The position numbers and the translations under genes were made by a program. Under the pieces are notes generated by a model. That model was not told the origin of the DNA. It made no database searches and was given only the letters and a program-made list of their open reading frames with translations. A DNA stretch of 64,000 bases from Rebecca billardiae RCC1528 (Eukaryota > Haptophyta). The stretch is from positions 248,001-312,000 of the forward strand of contig OZ251243.1 in the NCBI GenBank assembly GCA_965240325.2, written 5' to 3'. This document shows positions 24,613 through 35,269 of this stretch, in pieces. The first letter of the stretch is position 1, and every line of letters starts with the position of its first letter.

Positions 24613-24868
24613 TCGGCGCGCCGCGCCCGCCGTTCGGCGCGCCGGCGGGCTCGGCGGGCGCGCCGGGCGCGGTGGCCGGCGGCACGACGGGGTGCCACGC
24701 GCTCGTCGACGGCTCCACCTCGCCCGTGTCCGCGTCCCGGGGCTGCCGCCGCGCGGGCCAGCAGCACGCGCGCATGACGGCCGAGCGAGCCGCGCGCGAC
24801 CAGCGGGCCGGCGGCCGCCTGCACGCGTCCGGAAGGAAGCCAGTGCGTCCGGCGGCGTCATCATCCAC
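23951..24868 (-). CDS. Hypothetical protein, 5' end unresolved
   Basis: An open frame of 305 codons on the minus strand with no family I recognise. The C-terminal half looks protein-like (a helical stretch beginning LSAADVRAWTDYEPSVRAKY and continuing through EMRVRLAAEERTRL). The N-terminal half contains poly-Gly and poly-Pro runs. The frame enters at 24868 with a GTG rather than an ATG, and the first in-frame ATG is near residue 32. An upstream exon is therefore likely. An ATG-initiated open stretch at 25011-24907 (beginning MALSAPKQRAAV) is one candidate, but no convincing splice pair was found. Composition matches genuine genes of the window, but so does non-coding GC-rich DNA, so the call is weak. 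Confidence 0.4.
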
Positions 24869-25126
24869 TCCGGACCCGAGTCAGTAGTGTCACTGCCCCG
24901 CGTATATTACGGCGGGTAATCTGAGTCGGAGACCCGGGCGGGCCGCCCGCCGCCGCGCCGCGGGCCGGCGGCGGCCACGGCCGCGCGCTGCTTGGGGGCG
25001 GACAGCGCCATTCAGCTACGAGTACGCCAGCAGTACGACGGATGACTGAAGTCTGAATCGACAGTCGTGAGTGCCCTGGCACCACGGTTCGGACATCATA
25101 CCGCGCGGAATATAATATATATATAT

Positions 25127-25385
25127 GTGTCCTCCTGCATGAAGAGCGACGCGACGCCATTGAGTATGGACGAACATCACCCACAGTCTGCGTGATGTGC
25201 ATGCGAGGGCAGGTATTGCAGCATATATGCGAGCATGCAGCAAATGCCGATACACACCATGCCGAAATGGTGATGTATAAATATATACTTGCGCGTGGTG
25301 GGGATTTGTCCCTGGCTGAACGGGAAGAGCGACTGAGCCGACGGTGCCAAAGCTGCGCGCAGACTGCGCCAGCGTGTGGCAGCAA
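25127..25385 (-). repeat. Split direct repeat B2 (outer right end of RT element)
   Basis: 259 bp matching 25924-26182 at a constant offset of 797, with one substitution noticed (GGACGAACATC against GGAGGAACATC). In element orientation it ends ATGCAGGAGGACAC and is followed by ATATAT. Confidence 0.9.
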
Positions 25386-25481
25386 CTGGTCCCTGGCTCA
25401 GGCAAGCGCAGCACTCACAGGCCTGACGACAAGGTTGTCAACCACAACGGAGGCTGCAGGGGCGGATGGCGGGTTTCGCAA

Positions 25482-25923
25482 CGAGCACAAGCAAAGAACG
25501 CAGAGGAGATGGCGGGACCTCGGGCTTTGCAGACGCGCAGGCCGAAGCAGGGGCTGCCGAGAGATGAGCAGCTCGGCCCGAAAGGTCGTGTAACCGATGA
25601 TCGAGCGAGCTCTGCTAGGTGGGCTGCTTGATATGAACTTTGGTAAGTTGCCACGCCGACTTAAGATGACCTTGTATATGATCTCGAGCGCCGGATAGTG
25701 GAGAGGAGCGGGTACTTACAGAGGAGCCAGTGTGGTTGGCCGATATGAAAGGACCAGCGCCCGCCATGATGATGATAAAGGATAGCTCCGTGGCCGATGA
25801 GCTCCGGAAATCGACTGCAACTACCTGCAGGACCTAGAAGACGATGGCGGCCCTTGTCCACCAGCTGCGCGTTGCCTTTCCAGCCTCCCGACACACTCGG
25901 TTATAACTCCGTTATAACGCCAC
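25482..25923 (-). repeat. Split direct repeat A2 (internal copy)
   Basis: 442 bp matching 29067-29508 at an offset of 3585, with about three substitutions. It includes the terminal hairpin GTTATAAC-GGA-GTTATAAC. In element orientation it directly follows B1 with no intervening base. Confidence 0.9.
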
Positions 25924-26182
25924 GTGTCCTCCTGCATGAAGAGCGACGCGACGCCATTGAGTATGGAGGAACATCACCCACAGTCTGCGTGATGTGCATG
26001 CGAGGGCAGGTATTGCAGCATATATGCGAGCATGCAGCAAATGCCGATACACACCATGCCGAAATGGTGATGTATAAATATATACTTGCGCGTGGTGGGG
26101 ATTTGTCCCTGGCTGAACGGGAAGAGCGACTGAGCCGACGGTGCCAAAGCTGCGCGCAGACTGCGCCAGCGTGTGGCAGCAA
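25924..26182 (-). repeat. Split direct repeat B1 (internal copy)
   Basis: 259-bp copy of B2. It forms an exact B1-A2 junction at 25923/25924 (GCCAC|GTGTCC on the plus strand). Confidence 0.9.
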
Positions 26183-26303
26183 GGTCCCGTTTGTGAGCAG
26201 GAGAGATCCCGTTGAGGATGAGGGCGCTGCTGAGAGATGATGGAGGCGGATGACACGGAGGAGGCCAGAGGTCTGTAGCGCAAGGTGGCACGTCCTCGTT
26301 TTT

Positions 26304-26324
26304 GGGGGGGGGGGGGGGGGGGGG
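26304..26324 (+). repeat. Poly-G run
   Basis: 21 consecutive G on the plus strand (poly-C in the element's own orientation), followed by GC-dinucleotide-rich DNA. It has strong quadruplex-forming character. Confidence 0.95.
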
Positions 26325-26400
26325 TTGAGGTTGCGTGCGTGTGCGCGCGCGCGCGCGCGTTGGGTAAGCGAGTTCGGGGGTGGGTGCGTGGGGACCTCCG

Positions 26401-27020
26401 GACCTACAAAGGTCTGGCCCGCAAGGGCTGTGCCTACAAAGGCTGTGCCTACAAAGGTCACTGGTGTGCCTACAAAGGTCACGGATGTGCCTACAAAGGC
26501 TGTGCCTACAAAGGTCACTGGTGTGCCTACAAAGGTCACTGGTGTGGCCTACAAAGGTCACGGGTGTGCCTACAAAGGCTGTGCCTACAAAGGTCACGGG
26601 TGTGCCTACAAAGGCTGTGCCTACAAAGGTCACTGGTGTGCCTACAAAGGTCACTGGTGTGCCTACAAAGGTCACGGGTGTGCCTACAAAGGCTGTGCCT
26701 ACAAAGGTCACGGGTGTGCCTACAAAGGCTGTGCCTACAAAGGTCACTGGTGTGCCTACAAAGGTCACGGGTGTGCCTACAAAGGCTGTGCCTACAAAGG
26801 TCACGGGTGTGCCTACAAAGGCTGTGCCTACAAAGGTCACTGGTGTGCCTACAAAGGTCACGGGTGTGCCTACAAAGGCTGTGCCTACAAAGGTCACGGG
26901 TGTGCCTACAAAGGCTGTGCCTACAAAGGTCACGGGTGTGCCTACAAAGGCTGTGCCTACAAAGGTCACGGGTATGCCTGCAAAGGCTGTGCCCACAAAG
27001 GCTGGTGGCCTACAAAGGCT
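26401..27020. repeat. Tandem minisatellite of 21- and 15-bp units inside the RT element
   Basis: About 33 copies of the core GCCTACAAAGG arranged as alternating units of about 21 bp (TGTGCCTACAAAGGTCACNGG) and 15 bp (TGTGCCTACAAAGGC), giving a 36-bp higher-order period. All unit lengths are multiples of three, so every frame stays open. The plus strand could read CAYKGHG-CAYKG and the minus strand TPVTFVG-TAFVG. I see no start or domain that would make any of these a real protein. The array lies downstream of the RT/RNase H frame, where tyrosine-recombinase retrotransposons often carry further genes. Confidence 0.9.
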
Positions 27021-27234
27021 TGGCCGAAGCGTAGAGACGATGTTGCTGCAACTTGAGCGAGAGATGTGCGCCGCGTCGCCAGAGCGCGCCTCCCAGCGGA
27101 GCCGGCAACGCGTGCGCCGGTGCGAGGGCCGGATCCGGCTGCGAGCGCGACTGCAGCGCGAGCGCGACGGGCGGCGGCCGCCGCCAAACTGCGCCGCGCG
27201 ACTGGCGAGCAGTCGATGCAGCGGCGTCCGTGTC

Positions 27235-29199
27235 TCAGCGACAAGCGCCCACCGCGGGCGGCGCGCCACGGACTCGCGAGCGCCGCCACACCGGCCCAGG
27301 GTTGCTGGCCTCGCCCACGCGCTCACCGCGCAGCGGCATGGGCGGATCGGCAGCGAGGACGAGCGGACGCGAGAGCAGCGCGACGAGCTCGTCAAGCAGC
27401 GCCTGCACGCGCACGACGGGCACTGCGAGCCACGTCGGGCGTAGGCCGAGCTGGGCGCACAGGCGCTCGAGGACGCCAAACTCGCCGCGGCTAGCTGCGT
27501 CCGCCAACGGGTTCATCTCGGAGAGGAGGAACTCCGAGTCGGCCAGCTCTGCGATCGCCCGCCATTCAGGGGCGTCGAGCAGCGCGAGGTGCGCGTGCTG
27601 CAGCAGCGGGGAGTGCGCGGACAGGTTGTGGAGGATGTGGTCGGTGACAGAGCTGTCGGTGCGGAGCCGGATGACGGCGCCTGCAATGCGCGGCGCGAAG
27701 ATCAGCACGTTGGCGAACAGCGCGACGAACTCGAGCGCGACCACCGGCAGAGCGAGGTCCGACGCGCGCAAGGGCAGGCTCCAGCAGAGCCCGTGGGCGT
27801 AGCCCCCCAGCGACGGCACGCGCGCGCCATCCTTGGCGGCGTCCGAGAAGAGCACGAACGCAGGCGGCGCCGCGGCCGGCAGGTGCCGGCGGGTCGAGGG
27901 GCCCGGCAGCGCGTTGGAGAAGAGCACGCCCGCGGTGGAGCGCAGGAGCTTGGCCCAGCGCGCGCACGCGGCGCGGAGCGTGGCGGTGATGGGCACCGGC
28001 CGCGCTGGGTGGCGTCCGAGCTCGCCGAAGTGCGTGTACAGGCCGTAGAAGAACGTGCGGTTCGCCGGCGTGAGCGGGCGGAAGTGCTCGAGCAGACCGA
28101 CGAGCGCGCGAAAGGTAGAGAAGGGTACCGGCCTGCTCGCCAGCAAGTCGTCCAGGATGACGAGAGCGCGCAGGATCTTGGCCGGCGGCACCGCGAGGAC
28201 GCCAGCGCAGACGACAAAGTCGCAGCCGAGCCAGAGCGCTGACTGGCCGATTTGGCGCTTCTCGGGGATGGCCATGAGCAGGCCGAGGCTGGTGGTGACG
28301 CGGTGCCAGACGGAGAGAAAGCGCACCGTTCTGTCCACGCCGACGATGGAGAAGTTGGTGTCGTCCGTGAAGCAGTCGCCGCTGAAGAGGCGCAGCTGGG
28401 GGCGCCGCGTGGTCACCGCGAGCGCACGGCGCTGCTCGATCCAGCTGCGCACAGCAGGGGGCGTCAGCGGGTCAGCGAGCATCGCCTCGAAGCGCGGCAG
28501 CTCCTCGTCGTCGAAGCACCGCGAGGCGATCTGCACGACGGTCGTGCTTAGGCGCTGCGCGATGTTACTGCTGGGCGAGAGCCCAAAGCCGAGGCGCGAC
28601 TCAGAGACGACGACGTGGCCGCCGGCGGCAACGCCCTCGCCGTCCGGCCGCAGCCAGAGGAGGCAGACGTTTGGCAGCTCGGCCGTTGCGACGCCGAGGT
28701 GGTTGAAGAAGTCGGCCACGTCGTCTGTGAGCGTGAGTATTGGCTCGCCAAACACGGCGGCGGCGTCGAGCAGGATCGCGTTGTCGTGCATCTTGCCGCC
28801 GACCGTGGGCTTGGCTTCGCGCGGCCACTTGCGCGGCGGCGCGCGCGGCAGGGTGGGCGTAAGACCCGCTGCGATCATCCGCTCGGCCGCGGCGGACGGG
28901 GCAGCCGCTGCTGGGCGGGGCACGTCGTGCCAGCCCGCGGCCGCGTCAGCGACCTCGTCGTGGAGACCGACAGCGACGTTGAGCGGGATGACAGGCACGC
29001 CAGCTGTGTCGACGAGCGCGCGGCGGGGCGCGCCGCCATCGGTCGTGCGGCGGTGCCGGTCCGGCTCGAGCTCAAGCAAAGAACGCAGAGGAGATGGCGG
29101 GACCTCGGGCTTTGCAGATGCGCAGGCCGAAGCAGGGGCTGCCGAGAGATGAGCAGCTCGGCCCGAAAGGTCGTGTAACCGATGATCGAGCGAGCTCTG
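27235..29199 (-). CDS. Reverse transcriptase-RNase H polyprotein of the element
   Basis: The open frame runs from a stop at 29202-29200 to the stop at 27235-27237 (654 codons) with no early ATG; the first internal ATG is near 28878. RT palm motifs are visible: motif A region (TLTDDVADFFNHLGV, about 28720), motif B (LGFGLSPSSNIAQRL, about 28590), motif C with the catalytic aspartates (CFTDDTNF, about 28370) and the following LG motif (EKRQIG, ALWLGCDF, about 28260). An RNase H domain follows with SDAAKDG (about 27845), a conserved glutamate in VALEFVALFANV (about 27730), LRTDSS (about 27660) and NPLADAASRG (about 27495). The domain order fits DIRS-like elements. The C-terminus carries GEASNPGP. 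The first codons overlap repeat A1. Missing start and recombinase suggest either unusual expression or partial decay, although the frame itself is intact. Confidence 0.8.
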   Translation of the reverse strand, partial: QSSLDHRLHDLSGRAAHLSAAPASACASAKPEVPPSPLRSLLELEPDRHRRTTDGGAPRRALVDTAGVPVIPLNVAVGLHDEVADAAAGWHDVPRPAAAAPSAAAERMIAAGLTPTLPRAPPRKWPREAKPTVGGKMHDNAILLDAAAVFGEPILTLTDDVADFFNHLGVATAELPNVCLLWLRPDGEGVAAGGHVVVSESRLGFGLSPSSNIAQRLSTTVVQIASRCFDDEELPRFEAMLADPLTPPAVRSWIEQRRALAVTTRRPQLRLFSGDCFTDDTNFSIVGVDRTVRFLSVWHRVTTSLGLLMAIPEKRQIGQSALWLGCDFVVCAGVLAVPPAKILRALVILDDLLASRPVPFSTFRALVGLLEHFRPLTPANRTFFYGLYTHFGELGRHPARPVPITATLRAACARWAKLLRSTAGVLFSNALPGPSTRRHLPAAAPPAFVLFSDAAKDGARVPSLGGYAHGLCWSLPLRASDLALPVVALEFVALFANVLIFAPRIAGAVIRLRTDSSVTDHILHNLSAHSPLLQHAHLALLDAPEWRAIAELADSEFLLSEMNPLADAASRGEFGVLERLCAQLGLRPTWLAVPVVRVQALLDELVALLSRPLVLAADPPMPLRGERVGEASNPGPVWRRSRVRGAPPAVGACR

Positions 29200-29508
29200 C
29201 TAGGTGGGCTGCTTGATATGAACTTTGGTAAGTTGCCACGCCGACTTAAGATGACCTTGTATATGATCTCGAGCGCCGGATAGTGGAGAGGAGCGGGTAC
29301 TTACAGAGGAGCCAGTGTGGTTGGCCGATATGAAAGGACCAGCGCCCGCCATGATGATGATAAAGGATAGCTCCGTGGCCGATGAGCTCCGGAAATCGAC
29401 TGCAACTACCTGCAGGACCTAGAAGACGATGGCGGCCCTTGTCCACCAGCTGCGCGTTGCCTTTCCAGCCTCCTGACACACTCGGTTATAACTCCGTTAT
29501 AACGCCAC
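29067..29508 (-). repeat. Split direct repeat A1 (outer left end of RT element)
   Basis: 442-bp copy of A2. Its outer end, GTGGCGTTATAAC in element orientation, abuts the TA-rich flank at 29509-29575. The inner end overlaps the start of the RT frame. Confidence 0.9.
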
Positions 29509-29635
29509 ATATATATATATATTTCATTATATATATATCCGATATTATATATATAATTATATATAACTAGTAATAGTCTAAGTCGTGGCGGCATCATCGC
29601 GGAATTCGCGGATCAGATTCTGGGCCTGACCGGAA

Positions 29636-29655
29636 GGCGGAACTGGCGTTCCGCC
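29636..29655 (-). terminator. Stem-loop just after the NUP205 stop codon
   Basis: A perfect 8-bp stem GGCGGAAC/GTTCCGCC with a TGGC loop, seven bases beyond the stop codon of the minus-strand nucleoporin gene. A 3'-UTR structure is possible; a role in 3'-end formation is a guess. Confidence 0.3.
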
Positions 29656-29661
29656 TGCTGA

Positions 29662-32600
29662 TCACGCCGACTCGATCAGCAGCCGGCCGCCGCCCTCCTC
29701 GCTGAGCGCGCCGCCGCCGCCGCCGCCGCCGTCCCCGCGCGTGAGCAGCAGCGAGCACATGCGCCGGCACAGCGCCTCGACGAGCTGCCAGCGCGGCGGC
29801 GCGACCACCTGGATCTTGTTGGACGCAGGGCCGGCGCCGGCGGCGGCGGCGGCGCCGCCGCCCGCCGCGCCGCCCGCCGCGCCGGGCAGCGCGTGGCGCA
29901 TGGCCTGCAGCCTCTTGAGCAGAGGCACGAGCTCGGAGGCGGCGAGCCGCGCGATCTCCGACCACTCGGCTGCGGAGACGCGCGAAACGGCCGCGCCGCC
30001 GCCGCCGCGCGCGCCGTCCGCGCCGCCGGGCGTGCGTGCGCCCGCCGCCGCGCCCGCCGCGCCCGCGCCCACAACCGGCGGCGGCGCGGCGGCGCGCGCG
30101 CGGAAGAGCCGCAGGTGCGAGTGCAGCAGCAGCAGCGCGCTCTCCAGCATCGTTAGCAGCAGGCTGCAGCGCGCCGCCTCGGACCGCGCGCACGCGTCGA
30201 TCGCCGCCGCCGCCTGCGCGCGCGCGGGGGGGCGTGCGTGGGCGCGGCGCGCGTGAGGCGGGGGCGCACTGCTGCGAGGCGGCGCGGGCGGCGGGCCTCG
30301 CGCGCACCTCCGCGGCCGAGTCGATCCCAGCGCCGCCGCCGCCTCCGCCGCCGCCGCCGTCATCCGCGCGCGCGCTCGGCGGCGCGTAGCTTCCATTGGC
30401 AAACGGCGCGGCCAGCAGACGAGCCTCCTGTGCGCGCGGCGCGGGCGCACAGGCGCGGGCGGCGGCGCGTGAGGGGCGGCGCGCGCGGCGGCGAGGCGGC
30501 GGCGCGGAGGGCGCGGTCTGCCGCCCCTCGTGCCGCGCGCCGCCGCGCGGCCGCGCGCGCACCTGCGTCGTCGTCGCACCCGCGGCGAGCTGCGCGGCCG
30601 CGCGCTGCGCGCGGCCGTGCGCGTCGAGGCCGCTGCCGAGCTCGCGCGAGAGGGCGGCTGCCCACGAGACGAGGCAGCCGAGGGGCGGCGCGCCGCCGCC
30701 GCTCGCCGCCGCCGCCGCCGCCGCGCCCGTCGTGGCGAGCGTGGGCGCGAAGAGCGCGATCGCGTCCGCACCGTCGGCGGCGCCACCGCCGCCGTCCGCG
30801 CCGCCGGGCGCCGCCGCGGCCGCGCGCGCATAGCTCAGTAGCATGAAGGCGGTGCGCACCGCGGCGGGCGGCGTGCGGCGGTGCAGCGGCGCGCCCGCGT
30901 GCGCGTACAGCCGGCGCAGCGCGGCGTGGTGCAGCTTGAGCGCCGCGCCCACGCCCACCGCCGCGCTCAGCCGCCCCTGCTGCCCTGCCGCGTGCAAGTG
31001 CGCCAGCATGGCCGCCACCAGCTCGGTGCCCTCGAGCGAGAGCTCTGCCCAGCGCGGCAGCGGCAGCGGCGGCGCGCCCAGCAGCGCGAGGCCCTCCCCG
31101 GGGCCGTGCCCGCCGCCGCCGCCGCCGCCCTCCTCGTCCGCGGCGGCGGCGGCGGCGGCCATCAGTTCGAGCGGCGACGTGTCCTGCGCGGGCGGCGGCG
31201 GAGGCGCGCGGGCGGCGGCGGAGGCGCGCGGGCGGCGGCGGAGGCGCGCGGGCGGCGCCGGAGGCGGCGGGTGTGCGCGCGTGAGCCCGCTGCCGCGCTG
31301 TGCTGCGCGCTGTGCACTGTGCTGTGCACTGTGCTGTGCTGTACTGTGCTGTGCTGTGTGCTGTGCCGTGTGCTGTGCTGTGTGCTGTGCCGTGTGCTGT
31401 GCTGTGTGCTGTGCCGTGTGCTGTGCTGTGCTGTGCAGTGCGCTGCCCGCTGCCCGCTGCGTGCGCCTCACCTTGAGCAGCCGGTACGCGCCCTTGAGAG
31501 CGGCCTCGTCACACCCCACCCCCTCGAGCAGCACCGAGCTCACCGCCGCGTGGCCCGGCGGCAGCGCCGACGCCACGGCCACCACGAGCCGGAGCAGCGG
31601 CAGCGTCGCGCGCAGGTAGAGCTCGAGCGAGGGCGGCGCGCCCGCCGCCGCCGCCGCCGCGGCGGCGGCGAGGCCGGCGGTCGCGCCGCCAGCGGTCGCG
31701 CCACCGGCGGCGGGCCCCGGCGGCGGCGCCGGGCCGGCGAGGGGAAATGCGTCGGCTGCAAAGAGGGGGCGCATCGCGAGGAGCGGCGCGCGGCAGAGCC
31801 CGTGCAGCACGGCGCTGCTGAGCAGCGCGCTGCTCGCGGCCGGGCCCTGCGGCGGCGGGCGCGGGCGCGCGCGCGCGCGCGCGCGGCGGCGTGAGCGCGC
31901 GAGCCGCGTGGCGCGCGCACGCGAGGGCGGCGGCGCGCGGCGCGGCGCGGCTCGGCTCGCGCGGCAAGCCGCCCGCCGCGCGGCGCGGCGCACCTGCATC
32001 GCCAGCCGGAGCAGCAGGCTGCTCAGCGCCTCCCACGCGCACAGCGGCGCGAGGCGCGAGGGCGGCACCGAGCGCGACGCGCCCGCGCACGCGCGCAGCA
32101 GCTTTACCAGCGCGCCGCAGCCGCCCGCGTCGGCGTCGGCGTCGGCGGCGGGCGCGCGCGCGAGCGCGGACGCGGCGTGCGCGAGGCGGCCCGTCGTGAG
32201 CAGCGCCTCGACGAGCCGGCCGCAGATCGGGCCGAAGCGCGCGGCGTCGGCGCGGCCGGCGGACGCACCGCCGCCGCCGCCGCCGCCGCCGCCGTCGGCG
32301 CCGCGCTCGGCGCCGCGCGCTGCCCCCGAGGCCGTGCCGCCGCCGTCGGCGCGGCCTGCGGCGCGTGCGCCCGCCGCCGCGCCGCCGTGCGCGTGCGCCG
32401 GCGGCGGCGCGTCGAAGGCGAGCAGCGCGTCGAGCAGCGCCGAGCCGACGGCGCACGCCGCGCCCGCCGCGCCCAGCGCCGCGCCGCCCTCGGCGCGCCC
32501 CGCCGCGCCGCCGCCGCCGCCGCCGCCGTGCGCGGCATCCGGCTCGGCGGGCGGCGGCGGCGCGAGCGCAGACGCGCTGCAGACGTCAGCGGCGACCACG

Positions 32601-33753
32601 TCGATGAAGGATGGCGTCGCGCGCACCGCGCGACGCACCACCTCGGCGTGCTCCGAGTGCGCGAGCTCGAGCTGGTCCGCCGGGCCGCCGCCAGCGCCGC
32701 CGCCGTCGCCAAAGCCGCCGCCGCCATCGAGGGCGGTGGACGCGGCGGCGCCGCCCGCGCCGCCGCCCGCGCCGCCGCCCGCCGCCGCGTCCGCGCCGCC
32801 CGCGGCGAGCGCGGCGGCGCGCGCGCACGCGAGCAGCGCGAGCACGCACGCGTACAGCTGCGCGCGCGCGCCCGGCCCGGCGTCCGCCGCGCGCGCCGTC
32901 GCCTGCAGCGCCACGCCGAGGGTGTCGGACAGGTCGGCCGCGGAGAGCGCGGCGCGCGGCGCGCCGGAGTGCGCGGCCACGCCGAGCGCGGCCGCGGTCG
33001 GCGCCGCGCCGCCAAAGCCGAGCCAGCTCGGCGGCGGCGCGGGCGCGCCGCCGCCGCTCCCAACGCCGCCCACGCCGCCCGTCGGCCCGAGCCAGCGCAG
33101 CAGCGGCTCGGCGAGCGCGAGCGCGGCGTCGCTGAGGGCAGGCTTGGCTCGCGCGTGCGCCGCGCGCGCCGCGCCGCCGACGCGCGCGCCACCCGCAACC
33201 TCCTCGAGCACTCGGCGCAGCAGCGAGCAGGCGATGAGCCCGAGCCGCGCCGCGCCGGCGTCGCCGCCGCCGGGCGCGCCGCCGGGCGCGCCGCCGGGCG
33301 CGCCGCCCGGCGCGAGCCCCGCGCCGCCGGGCGCGGCGCGCGGCTCGGCGGCGGCGGCGAGCGCGCGCGCGTGCTCGGAGCTCAGCGCGAGCTGCGCGGC
33401 CGCCGACAGCGCGCGCAGCGCGTGCGCGTGCGCGCCGAGCACCTCGACGGCGCCGTTCCAGCGCACGGCGCGCGCGAGACACTCGCGCGCCACGGCCGTG
33501 CTCAACCGCGCCCCGCCGCCGCCGCCGCCGCCGCCGCCGGGCGAAGCCGCCGCGTGCTGCATGCCTCCGCCGTACGTGCGCGCGCCGGGACCAGCGCCTC
33601 CCATGGCGCCGCCGCCGCCGCCGCCGCCCTCGCTCGCGGCCAGGTGCTCGTGGTACGCGCGCACGTCGACGAGGAACGTGCCGCGCGCGTCCGCGCGCAC
33701 GAACGACGCCGCGTCGCGCGGCAGGCCCGCCGCCGCCACGCCGCCGCCGCCGC

Positions 33754-33799
<46 letters not shown>

Positions 33800-34580
33800 C
33801 GCCGCCGCACCCCACCCGTCAGCGGCGTCGGCGCCGGGCGCGGGCGACTCGGCGCCCGAGCGCGCGCCGCCGCCGCCGCTGCCGCCCGGCGCGAGCGGCA
33901 GCGTGACCGTGTGCCCGACGGCGAAGACGCGGCTCAGCAGCACGTGCAGGAGCGCGCCGCTGCCCGAGGCGGCGGCGGCGGGCGGCGGCGGCGCGCCGGT
34001 GTAGGCGGCGCCGGCGGCGTGCTCGGCCAGCGCGGCGGCGGAGTGCCACGCGGCTGAGCCGCCCGCCGGGTCGGCGGCCAAGTCCGCACGCGCCGCGCCG
34101 TCCGCGCCCACGATCGCCAGCACGAGCGCGGACGGCAGCGCGGCCGTGCCCGGCCGCGCCGCGCCGCCGCCGCCGGGCGCGCCGCGCCGCCGCGCCGCCG
34201 CCGCCTCTTCAGCGGCGCGCTGCGAAGCGGCCGCCTGCGCGCAGACGAGCTGCGCGGCGAAGGCGATCGTGTGCAGATAGGACGCGCGCGCGGAGGCGGA
34301 GGCGCCGCCGCCGCCGTCCGCGCCCGCGTCGGCCGCGTCGGCCACGCCGCCGCCGCGCGCCGCGCCGCCGCCCACGCCGGACGGCGGCGGCGCGGCCGGC
34401 GCGACGTAGTCGTCTGGTGCGTGCCTCGCAAGCGCGAGCAGGTGGGCGGCGGGCAGGTCGACGCTGGCGCCCGAGTCGGTCGGCGCGGCGTACTGCCGCA
34501 GCGCGCGCGCCATCGTCGGCGCCGCGCGCTCGTGCCGCGCCAGCGCCGCCAGCAGCCGCGTCGCCAGCTCTGAGACGGCG

Positions 34581-34621
<41 letters not shown>

Positions 34622-35236
34622 GCCGTCGGCGGCGGCGGCGCCGACGGCGGCGTGGAGGTGGTGGCGGTGCGAGGGCTCGAGCTGGCCGACCCACACGCGC
34701 TCGGAGAGCAGGCCGATGATCGCGGCGAGCAGCTCCGAGCCGCACCCGCCCTCCACGCCGCCGCCGAGCCGCGCGGCGGATGCGTCGAGCCACGCGCCGT
34801 CCGCGTCGGGCGGAGCGCCGAGGCCGGCGGCGGCGCGCGCGAGCGCGGCCGCGCGCCGCTCGGCGACGGGCGGCGGCGGCGCGAGCGGCACGCCGAGCAT
34901 CTGCTCTGCGAAGAGCGCGCGCTCGCCGCCCGACGCCGCGCTCGCCACCTCCGCCGCGAGCAGCTGCAGCAGCTCGAGCGTCACGCTCGTCACCGCGCTC
35001 GACGGCGGCGCGGCGGCGCGCGAGCCCGCCGCCGCGCCGCCGCCGCCGCCGCCGCCGCCGGGCGCGTCCGCGCCGCCCGACCCGTCGAGCGCGGTGGGCA
35101 GGGCCTGGTCTGGCGCGGCGACGGGCGCGTCGGCGTGCGCCGCCACGCCGTGCACGCCCGCGCCCAGCGTGCGCGCGTCGAGCGAGCCCGCGCCCAGCAC
35201 CTGCCAGGGAGGCAGCGCGGCCGCCCACGCGCGGCC

Positions 35237-35269
<33 letters not shown>

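Larger units (their letters stand above)
25127..29508 (-). mobile_element. Reverse-transcriptase element with split direct repeats (A1-ORF-B1-A2-B2)
   Basis: Read on the minus strand the order is A1 (29508-29067), RT/RNase H frame (29199-27235), tandem repeat (27020-26401), B1 (26182-25924), A2 (25923-25482), a 96-bp linker, and B2 (25385-25127). The two A copies (442 bp) and two B copies (259 bp) are each in direct orientation and almost identical; B1 and A2 abut exactly. This split-direct-repeat plan is the one described for PAT/Ngaro-type tyrosine-recombinase retrotransposons. The 5' end is GTGGCGTTATAAC with a terminal hairpin and the 3' end is ATGCAGGAGGACAC. Both outer flanks are TA-rich, and no long target duplication is visible. 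Near-identity of the repeats suggests recent activity. No tyrosine recombinase gene was found, so the element may depend on one elsewhere. Confidence 0.75.

Noticed and set aside
25974-27479. 501-codon minus-strand frame containing TPVTFVG/TAFVG repeats
   Set aside because: It is the translation of the minisatellite plus flanking repeats. The part upstream overlaps the RNase H region in another frame, and there is no domain support.
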